Assembly (NCBI GenBank): GCA_902797895.1
Contig: CADBUS010000101.1
Location: forward strand, 1-13,107
Direction: 5' to 3'
Source of the DNA: an uncultured Bacteroidia bacterium
GTDB taxonomy: Bacteria; Bacteroidota; Bacteroidia; Bacteroidales; UBA932
DNA length: 13,107 nucleotides
The notes below the pieces were generated by a model. That model was not told where the DNA came from and ran no database searches. It worked only from the letters and a program-made list of their open reading frames with translations. Below are positions 7,580 to 13,107 of this stretch, one piece after another (position 1 is the stretch's first letter; every line of letters starts with the position of its first letter). The translations under genes were made by a program, and so were the position numbers.

Positions 7580-8486
7580 TATCTTTTCCTCCTACAAGTT
7601 TAATGAATATCTCGTTCATCTTTGGCATAAGCTGCTGAAATGAAATAACTTGACATTGCTGCATAATAACACTCAAAAGATTGTTGTTGTTTACATTGCC
7701 GGAAAGTTCAAGCACGCTTCTTGTTGCCTCTTTCTGCTGCTCGGTTGCAACCACGCTAAAGAGGTCGCACGATTGCAACTGCTCACAACCGGTGTAAACC
7801 ACCTCCACGCGGTTGCCGCCATATTGCTTTCTAATCTGCTCCACATTTCCGGAAATCACCAACTTGGCTTTGTTGATAAGGGCTATCTCATCGCACATCT
7901 GCTCAACAGATTCCATATTGTGAGTGGAGAGGATTATGCTACATCCTTCGTTTTTCAAGCGCACAATCTCATCCTTTATAAGATTTACATTTATAGGATC
8001 AAAGCCGGAGAACGGCTCATCCAAAATTAGCAACTTGGGGCGGTGGAGCACCGTTGTAATAAACTGTACCTTTTGTGCCATTCCCTTGGAGAGCTCCTCC
8101 ACCTTTTTGTTCCACCAAGGCTCTATTCCAAACTTACGGAACCATACCATAAGCTCCTTTGTGGCCTGCTGGCGGCTAAGCCCCTTTAGACGTGCAAGGT
8201 ATATGGCCTGCTCTCCAACCTTCATCTTTTTGTAGAGTCCTCTCTCTTCCGGCAGATAGCCGATGCTCTCCATATCGCTGAGCCTTAGCTCCTTGCCATT
8301 GAACAATACTCTTCCCTCGGTTGGGAGTGTTATTCTGTTTATAATCCTGATTAGGGTTGTTTTACCTGCTCCGTTGGGGCCGAGAAAGCCAAAGACCTTC
8401 CCCTGCGGAATAGAGAGACTTACATTGTCAAGCGCCTTAAAGGCTCCGTATTGCTTAACAACATTTTCGCATCTTATCAATTCCAT
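7572..8486 (-). CDS. ABC transporter ATP-binding protein (NatA-like)
   Basis: This is the ATPase subunit of an ABC-2 type exporter, 304 residues, cytoplasmic and membrane-associated. Motifs in order: Walker A GPNGAGKTT (36-44), Q-loop position occupied by LPEERGLY (78-85), signature LSKGMAQKV (132-140), Walker B LLILDEPFSGFDP (152-164) and switch H189 in STHNM. The PEERGLY form with Glu in place of the usual Gln is characteristic of the NatA-like branch, so it is not a defect. A C-terminal extension of about 80 residues after 220 resembles the DUF4162-type tail of that branch. It is the first gene of a four-gene leftward operon: ATPase, permease, nucleotidase C-domain, metallophosphatase. A -7 box about 82 bases upstream may drive it. 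Confidence 0.94.
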   Translation of the reverse strand: MELIRCENVVKQYGAFKALDNVSLSIPQGKVFGFLGPNGAGKTTLIRIINRITLPTEGRVLFNGKELRLSDMESIGYLPEERGLYKKMKVGEQAIYLARLKGLSRQQATKELMVWFRKFGIEPWWNKKVEELSKGMAQKVQFITTVLHRPKLLILDEPFSGFDPINVNLIKDEIVRLKNEGCSIILSTHNMESVEQMCDEIALINKAKLVISGNVEQIRKQYGGNRVEVVYTGCEQLQSCDLFSVVATEQQKEATRSVLELSGNVNNNNLLSVIMQQCQVISFQQLMPKMNEIFIKLVGGKDNE

Positions 8487-8568
8487 ATTCTATAACATAA
8501 ATCCAATTTGTAAATAATCTGTTTTTTTGCTTTTGCCCATTAGACGCAAAGCATTCAAAAAAACTACA

Positions 8569-8576
8569 CAAAGATA
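8569..8576 (-). promoter_or_regulatory. Candidate -7 box for the ABC/nucleotidase operon
   Basis: The minus strand reads TATCTTTG here, fitting TAnnTTTG. It sits 82 bases upstream of the NatA-like ATPase start, giving a leader of about 75 bases. No TTTG or TTG is found at the usual 17-23 base spacing; the nearest TTG is only 10 bases upstream. The assignment is therefore tentative. Confidence 0.35.
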
Positions 8577-8608
8577 CTGCTTTTTGCAATCCTGCTCCTT
8601 TAGCCCTG

Positions 8609-8627
8609 CCTGAGCGTAGCCGAATGG
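8609..8627. repeat. Short repeat-like motif (TGAGCGTAGCCGAA core)
   Basis: CCTGAGCGTAGCCGAATGG resembles a short motif family, complement TTCGGCTACGCTCAGG, that I recall recurring between genes in Bacteroidota genomes. Only one copy is in this window, so its repetitive nature is recalled and cannot be shown here. The dyad symmetry is weak: only the outermost CC and GG pair. Confidence 0.3.
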
Positions 8628-8672
8628 TAAAAGGAGAGCCTGGAGAGGTGAGGCATATTGGTAGCTTTTTTG

Positions 8673-8680
8673 TAACTTTG
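8673..8680 (+). promoter_or_regulatory. Candidate -7 box for the glycosyltransferase/SpoIID operon
   Basis: TAACTTTG fits the TAnnTTTG consensus and lies 45 bases before the glycosyltransferase ATG, predicting a leader of roughly 40 bases. No matching TTTG is at the proper distance upstream. A-rich sequence (AAATTTAAAGAACT) precedes the start codon, as is common for translation initiation in this phylum. Confidence 0.4.
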
Positions 8681-8725
8681 GGGCACTCTTTGTATCTGTG
8701 CAAATGAGTGTAAATTTAAAGAACT

Positions 8726-10198
8726 ATGATAAAGATAAACTGTTTTGTGCCGGCTGCCTCCAAGAAGCAGGCAGATAAGACACTTGAGGGGCTTAAAGAG
8801 AGCTCTCTTGTGCACAAAGTTATTGTGTTGGATGTGGCAAAAGAGCCCATCGCCAAAACAACCACAATTAGGAAAATTGCTGCAAAAAGCGACTGCGATT
8901 ATACTCTCATTTACACCAAACAGACCACTTTAAGCATTGGTTATCTGGCTCTTGAAAGGATGGTAGATGTAGCCAAAGCTACCGGTGCGGTTATGGTTTA
9001 TGCAGATCATTACGCCTTTATGAACGGGGAGAGAACAAATAAGCCTGTTATCGATTACCAAAAAGGTAGCTTGAGAAATGACTTTGACTTTGGCTCTGTG
9101 CTGCTCTACAAAACATCTGCTTTGAAGGCTGCAGTAAAAAAGATGAAGACAGTGTACAAATACGCTGCTCTTTACGATTTGCGCCTAAAGGTTTCTCAAC
9201 TCGGCGAGCTGGTGCATATAAATGAATACTTATATTCTGAGATAGAGGAAGATACGCGCAAGACCGGAGAGAAACTTTTTGATTATGTAGATCCGCGTAA
9301 TCGCGATGTGCAAATTGAGATGGAGGCCGCCTGTACTTGCCACCTTAAAGATATTGGCGGCTATTTGGAGCCGAAGTTCCCTAAAATCTCTTTTGGCCGC
9401 CATAAGTTTGAGTATGAGGCATCTGTGATAATTCCTGTGCTCAACAGAGTTAAGACAATAAAGGATGCTATAATGAGCGCTCTTACTCAGCAGTGCAGCT
9501 TTAAGTTCAATGTTATTGTGGTGGAGAACGGCCCTCGCTGCCACTCTTGGGATGGTACAACAGAGGTAATAAAATCTATTAAGGATAAGCGGCTTGTGCA
9601 TATTATTCCTACCCGTAAGGATATTGGAGTTGGCGGTGCCTGGAATATGGCTCTCAACCACCCTAAGTGCGGAAAGTTTGCTGTTCAGCTCGATAGCGAT
9701 GATATTTACAGCGGAGAGGATACTCTGCAAAAGATAGTAGATGCCTTCTATGCCCAGAACTGCGCTATGGTTATAGGTTCCTATATGCTGACAGATATAA
9801 ATCTGAAGATGCTCCCTCCAGGCAAGGTTGATCACAGAGAGTGGACACCGGAGAATGGCCGCAACAATGCGTTGCGTATTAACGGTTTGGGAGCGCCACG
9901 TGCTTTCTATACTCCGGTGGTAAGGGAGATAGGTTTCCCTAATGTGAACTACGGAGAGGATTATGCGGTAGGGTTGGCAATAAGCCGCAAATACCAGATT
10001 GGCAGGATATACGATGTGCTCTACTACTGCCGCCGTCACGATGAAAATTCAGATGCAGCTTTGAGCGTGGAGAAGGAGAATCTGAACAATACCTACAAAG
10101 ACAGGATTCGCACCTGGGAGCTTCAGGCGCGTATCTCCTTGAATGGTAAACATCGTATAGAGAAGCGTATTGCAAAAGTTGGTAAAGGGAAAAAATAA
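8726..10198 (+). CDS. Glycosyltransferase family 2 protein with two GT-A-like domains
   Basis: This 490-residue protein transfers a sugar from a nucleotide-sugar donor to an unknown acceptor. The C-terminal half is a recognisable GT2 domain: SVIIPVLNR (233-241) opens the fold, VVENG (265-269) is the second strand, LDSDD (322-326) is the metal-binding DxD and YGEDY (409-413) is the acidic acceptor-side motif. The N-terminal half (about 1-190) looks like a degenerate copy of a similar fold, with VYADHY (91-96) in the place of a DxD and GSLRNDFDFGSVLLYKTSAL (114-133) following it. No transmembrane segment or signal peptide is visible, so it should be cytoplasmic. It is first in the rightward operon, 15 bases before the DUF4922-SpoIID gene. 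That context suggests a cell-envelope glycan or peptidoglycan-derived substrate, which is inference. Confidence 0.9.
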   Translation: MIKINCFVPAASKKQADKTLEGLKESSLVHKVIVLDVAKEPIAKTTTIRKIAAKSDCDYTLIYTKQTTLSIGYLALERMVDVAKATGAVMVYADHYAFMNGERTNKPVIDYQKGSLRNDFDFGSVLLYKTSALKAAVKKMKTVYKYAALYDLRLKVSQLGELVHINEYLYSEIEEDTRKTGEKLFDYVDPRNRDVQIEMEAACTCHLKDIGGYLEPKFPKISFGRHKFEYEASVIIPVLNRVKTIKDAIMSALTQQCSFKFNVIVVENGPRCHSWDGTTEVIKSIKDKRLVHIIPTRKDIGVGGAWNMALNHPKCGKFAVQLDSDDIYSGEDTLQKIVDAFYAQNCAMVIGSYMLTDINLKMLPPGKVDHREWTPENGRNNALRINGLGAPRAFYTPVVREIGFPNVNYGEDYAVGLAISRKYQIGRIYDVLYYCRRHDENSDAALSVEKENLNNTYKDRIRTWELQARISLNGKHRIEKRIAKVGKGKK

Positions 10199-10213
10199 AT
10201 AGTAAAGGGCGTT

Positions 10214-12625
10214 GTGGCCTCTTTAGACAACATATTCCTCAATCCGGCCGCCGTTGAGCATCTGTTTGAAGAGCAGCTTAAAATATGGCCTTTGGCCTCA
10301 ACCAATTTTGGGGCCTTGGAAAGTGTGCAGACTAAATCTCTGAGCCCGAGGATTGTAGTGCAGTTCAATCCGCAGCGGTTGGTCTCATCTACTGCAAATA
10401 CAGATGCCCAAACCATAAATGGCCGCCAATGTTTCTTTTGCAGGCAGGGTAGGCCAAAGGAGCAGAAATGGATTAACTTTAAGGGTATTACAACAGATTA
10501 CCTTGTGCAGGTAAATCCATATCCGATATTCAAGAGGCATCTGGTAATTCTTAGCAAATCTCATTCTCGGCAGGAGTTAGACTCCTCCAGAATGGCTGAT
10601 ATGCTGCACTTTGCCAAAATTCTGAAAGATTATGTGGTCTTTTATAATGGTCCCGATAGCGGTGCTTCTGTACCGGACCATTTTCATTTTCAGGCCGGCA
10701 ACAAAGGTGTGATGCCTATTGAGGGCAATTATGAATATTTTGGCAAAAAGTCTCTCTTTAAGCGTGGAAAAGAGGGCAGCGAGAATTATCTCAGAATTTA
10801 CAAACTCACAGACTATCCGCCGGGAGCATTTGTTATAGATGCCGCCTCCTCCAAACTTACCATTGCCGCCATTGGCAGAATATACTCCCTGCTCTCCTCT
10901 CTTACAGGCAGGGGCAATGGCCGTTTTGAGCCGGACGATATAGTCTCCTCAGAGAGTAAAATGTTTGAAGAGGGTGGGCTTTGGGAGCCGAGAATGAATA
11001 TACTCTGCTGGTGGATGGATGGTTTTTGGCGTACCGCATTTTTTGCAAGAGGAGAGCTTAGGCCAAGATGCTACTATCGTGAGGGAGAGGATAATATGCT
11101 AATATCGCCGGCTTGTGTTGAGATGGGAGGCCTCTTTATAGCTCCATTAGAGAGAGATTTTATGAAGATAACCGAGCCGGATGCAGAGCAGATTCTCAAA
11201 GATGTATCCATATCTGAAAAATTAGAAGAAACACTTATTCGTAAGATGAGAAAACAACCAACTGTGAGTGTGGGTATTATGCACTCCAAAGAGATAACCT
11301 TCTTTTTCGACACCCCTTACCGCCTATTGGAGAAGGAGAAAATCAAGAACCCGAAAGGAAAAATTTATGAGGGTGAACAAAAGATAGCTCTTGTAGGGAA
11401 TAAGTTTACTTTTGACGGAGCTTCCTATACAGAGCTAATGTTTGAACCTGTTGATAAACAAGGAATTTCTCGCTTTACATTAAAAGATGTTGTTATTGGG
11501 GTAAACTTCCATTGGGAGCGCAAAGAGAATCAGAGCTTTTGTGGCTCGCTCAAATTTATAATAGAGGATGAGGCGGTTTGCGCAATAAACATTGTGGGGG
11601 TAGAGGATTATCTTGCAAGTGTAATATCTTCTGAAATGAGTGCCGAGGCATCTGAGGAACTGCTTAAAGCTCACGCGGTTATATCGCGCAGCTGGCTTCT
11701 TGCCCAAATAGAGCGCTCCGCAAAGCAGAAGGCTCCTTCCATTATAGAGGGGGTAAACAGTGAGTATGGCTGCAAGGAGCTTATAAGGTGGTACGACAGA
11801 GAAGACCATAAAAACTTTGATGTTTGTGCAGATGACCATTGCCAACGCTATCAAGGAGTTACAAGGGCATCCACCGATACCGTACGCAAGGCGGTAGATG
11901 CCACTTGGGGAGAGGTGTTGTGGTATGAGGGGGAGATTTGCGATGCCCGTTTTTACAAATGTTGTGGCGGAGCGTTGGAGCAGTTTGAAAATTGTTGGGA
12001 AGATAAACACTACGATTACTTGGTGGCTGTAAGAGATTTGAAAGAGGAGGCAGCTCTGCCTGATTTGACTATAGAGCAAAATGCGAGAGAGTGGATTCTC
12101 TCCTCTCCTGTAGCCTTTTGCAATACTCAGGATAACAGAATTTTAAGCCAAGTACTCAACAACTACGACCAAGAGACCAAGGAGTTTTACCGCTGGAGTG
12201 TAACCTACTCTCAAAGAGAGCTCGCGCAGCTTATAAGAGAAAAGAGCGGCGAGGATTTTGGGGAGATTATAAACCTTGTACCTTTGGAGAGGGGAACCAG
12301 CGGCAGAATAGTAAAGCTGTTGATTGTTGGAACAAAAAAGAGAATGGTAATTGGCAAGGAGTTGGAAATTAGGCGTTTGCTCTCAAAATCCCATCTTTAT
12401 AGTTCGGCCTTTATTGTAAGGAGATTAGATGGTGAGGGCAATCTTATGGAGGAGCGGGCTATAGTGGGGGATTCTCCTTGCAGCTTCTCCCTTGTGGGGG
12501 CTGGCTGGGGGCACGGAGTCGGCCTTTGTCAGATAGGGGCTGCGGTAATGGGAGAAAAGGGCTTTGGATATAACCAGATTCTGCAGCACTACTACCCTAA
12601 TGCAGAGATAATTAAGAAGTATTAG
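10214..12625 (+). CDS. DUF4922 (GalT/HIT-like) - SpoIID/LytB fusion protein
   Basis: This 803-residue two-part protein starts at GTG, the first start after an in-frame stop at 10196; no ATG occurs in frame until residue 127, inside the first domain. The N-terminal part (about 13-330) matches DUF4922 and has a GalT-like set: CxxC (C73, C76), HLVILSKSH (H109, H117) and DHFHFQAG (H156-x-H158-x-Q160). The C-terminal part (about 350-803) is a SpoIID/LytB domain, related to the lytic transglycosylase that cleaves stripped glycan strands. It shows VEDYLASVISSEM (463-475, candidate catalytic E474), AHAVISRSWLLA (487-498), DHCQRYQG (541-548), FYKCCGGALEQ (580-590) and GWGHGVGLCQIGA (764-776). No signal peptide or membrane segment is seen. 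Neighbours are a GT2 gene (15 bases upstream) and an AmpG-like permease gene (18 bases downstream), suggesting peptidoglycan recycling. The domains are secure; the reaction is not known. Confidence 0.88.
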   Translation: MASLDNIFLNPAAVEHLFEEQLKIWPLASTNFGALESVQTKSLSPRIVVQFNPQRLVSSTANTDAQTINGRQCFFCRQGRPKEQKWINFKGITTDYLVQVNPYPIFKRHLVILSKSHSRQELDSSRMADMLHFAKILKDYVVFYNGPDSGASVPDHFHFQAGNKGVMPIEGNYEYFGKKSLFKRGKEGSENYLRIYKLTDYPPGAFVIDAASSKLTIAAIGRIYSLLSSLTGRGNGRFEPDDIVSSESKMFEEGGLWEPRMNILCWWMDGFWRTAFFARGELRPRCYYREGEDNMLISPACVEMGGLFIAPLERDFMKITEPDAEQILKDVSISEKLEETLIRKMRKQPTVSVGIMHSKEITFFFDTPYRLLEKEKIKNPKGKIYEGEQKIALVGNKFTFDGASYTELMFEPVDKQGISRFTLKDVVIGVNFHWERKENQSFCGSLKFIIEDEAVCAINIVGVEDYLASVISSEMSAEASEELLKAHAVISRSWLLAQIERSAKQKAPSIIEGVNSEYGCKELIRWYDREDHKNFDVCADDHCQRYQGVTRASTDTVRKAVDATWGEVLWYEGEICDARFYKCCGGALEQFENCWEDKHYDYLVAVRDLKEEAALPDLTIEQNAREWILSSPVAFCNTQDNRILSQVLNNYDQETKEFYRWSVTYSQRELAQLIREKSGEDFGEIINLVPLERGTSGRIVKLLIVGTKKRMVIGKELEIRRLLSKSHLYSSAFIVRRLDGEGNLMEERAIVGDSPCSFSLVGAGWGHGVGLCQIGAAVMGEKGFGYNQILQHYYPNAEIIKKY

Positions 12626-12643
12626 ATTTATCGCGATAGATAT

Positions 12644-13107
12644 ATGGCAGAAAACAAGAGTAAAAAAAGAAATCCGTGGCTATGGATTCCCTCTCTCTAC
12701 TTTGCGGAGGGAATACCGTATGTTGCTGTAATGACCTTATCTGTAATAATGTACAAAAGGTTGGGTATCTCCAATACAGATATTGCTCTCTATACGGGGT
12801 GGCTCTATCTGCCTTGGGTTATCAAACCCTTCTGGAGTCCATTTGTAGATTTGCTCAAGACAAAGCGTTGGTGGACCATTGCAATGCAGTTTATAATGGC
12901 TATAGGTTTTGCAGCCATAGCTCTCTTTATTCCTGCATCGCTCTTCTTCCGCTTAACCTTGGCTGCCTTCTGGCTTGTAGCCTTAACCTCTGCTACTCAC
13001 GATATTGCAGCAGATGGTTTTTATATGCACGGCCTAACCACCCATCAGCAATCGCTCTATGTGGGAATAAGAAGCACATTCTACAGAGTGGCTACTGTTG
13101 TAGGGCA
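12644..13107 (+). CDS. ampG: AmpG-like MFS permease (partial, C-terminus off the right edge)
   Basis: These are the first 154 residues of a major facilitator superfamily protein of the AmpG / PAT type, which imports anhydro-muropeptides (GlcNAc-anhydroMurNAc peptides) from the periplasm for cell-wall recycling. The start shows a short Lys-rich leader, then WLWIPSLYFAEGIPYVAVMT as the first membrane helix, LYTGWLYLPWVIKPFWSPFVD with the MFS loop 2-3 region, and SATHDIAADGFYMHGL, a family hallmark. At least four membrane helices are visible. The ATG lies 18 bases after the stop of the SpoIID fusion gene with no clear Shine-Dalgarno sequence, so it is probably co-transcribed. The frame is open to the window end. 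Confidence 0.85.
   Translation, partial: MAENKSKKRNPWLWIPSLYFAEGIPYVAVMTLSVIMYKRLGISNTDIALYTGWLYLPWVIKPFWSPFVDLLKTKRWWTIAMQFIMAIGFAAIALFIPASLFFRLTLAAFWLVALTSATHDIAADGFYMHGLTTHQQSLYVGIRSTFYRVATVVG

Larger units (their letters stand above)
8487..8725 (+). other. Divergent intergenic region between the two operons
   Basis: This 239-base stretch separates the leftward ABC/nucleotidase operon from the rightward glycosyltransferase/SpoIID operon. It holds one -7 box for each direction, at 8569-8576 and 8673-8680. Between them is a slightly G+C-richer core (about 8590-8655) with a motif that looks like a dispersed repeat. Rightward and leftward frames across it are short and have no recognisable homology; the minus-strand frame at 8455-8703 reads like a translated repeat rather than a protein. 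I see no tRNA, riboswitch or clear terminator. Confidence 0.6.

Noticed and set aside
8230..8253. Missing Q-loop Gln in the NatA-like ATPase (PEERGLY)
   Set aside because: This form is normal for the NatA-like branch and does not indicate a dead ATPase.
8455..8703. Minus-strand 82-codon open frame across the intergenic region
   Set aside because: Its translation is low-complexity and repeat-like (such as TIRLRSGRAKG), it overlaps the ATPase start and it has no recognisable domain.
8704..8778. 24-codon frame starting at an ATG ahead of the glycosyltransferase gene and overlapping its start
   Set aside because: It is out of frame with the glycosyltransferase, has no similarity I recognise and is short enough to arise by chance; a regulatory upstream frame cannot be excluded.
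9230..10039. Long minus-strand open frame (269 codons) opposite the glycosyltransferase gene
   Set aside because: It is a shadow of the well-supported GT2 gene, with no coherent domain and no start context.
11480..12079. Minus-strand 199-codon open frame opposite the SpoIID domain
   Set aside because: It lies wholly within a gene whose motifs are clear, and its translation resembles no family.
12629..12638. Palindrome TATCGCGATA just before the AmpG-like gene
   Set aside because: A 10-base perfect palindrome is expected by chance several times in a window this long, and no second copy supports an operator.

Overview
The window looks like a chromosomal segment of a Bacteroidota bacterium, most likely a member of the Bacteroidales. 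Three things point there. Several promoter-like -7 boxes fit the phylum consensus TAnnTTTG, most start codons lack a clear Shine-Dalgarno sequence, and the gene families are typical of the phylum: a DUF4922-SpoIID fusion, a 5'-nucleotidase split into two secreted proteins, and an AmpG-type permease. The genus cannot be told from sequence alone. All genes look chromosomal; I see no mobile element, tRNA, rRNA or CRISPR array. Glu is mostly GAG, and AGA and ATA codons are common, evenly across the window, so nothing suggests recent transfer.

Layout. (1) 1-2080, minus strand: an apparent operon folE (GTP cyclohydrolase I) - mqnB (futalosine hydrolase, menaquinone synthesis) - a MacB/LolD-type ABC ATPase that runs off the left edge. 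(2) 2081-2181: a short divergent control region with a canonical promoter for folE and a -7 box facing the other way. (3) 2182-4495, plus strand: a two-component pair, an OmpR/PhoB-type response regulator with an unusually long linker, then a membrane histidine kinase. (4) 4485-8486, minus strand: a tight four-gene operon read from right to left. It encodes a NatA-like ABC ATPase, an ABC-2 type permease, a secreted 5'-nucleotidase C-terminal (substrate-binding) domain protein and a secreted metallophosphatase that supplies the catalytic half. The last gene overlaps the kinase gene tail to tail by 11 bases. (5) 8487-8725: the only gene-free stretch of note, with divergent -7 boxes and a short repeat-like motif. 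(6) 8726-13107, plus strand: a second apparent operon encoding a double-domain GT2 glycosyltransferase, an 803-residue fusion of a GalT/HIT-like nucleotidyl-transferase-type domain (DUF4922) with a SpoIID/LytB peptidoglycan lytic domain, and the start of an AmpG-like muropeptide permease.

How they work together. The right-hand operon looks like a peptidoglycan-recycling or glycan-processing unit: AmpG imports anhydro-muropeptides, and the fusion protein, which has no visible signal peptide, could process the sugars in the cytoplasm. The central operon couples an exporter-type ABC system with a periplasmic nucleotide-hydrolysing pair. The left operon joins folate/pterin and menaquinone precursor metabolism. 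The most interesting part of the window is the DUF4922-SpoIID fusion. It carries a GalT-like CxxC...HxHxQ constellation and a lytic domain apparently stranded in the cytoplasm beside a muropeptide importer.
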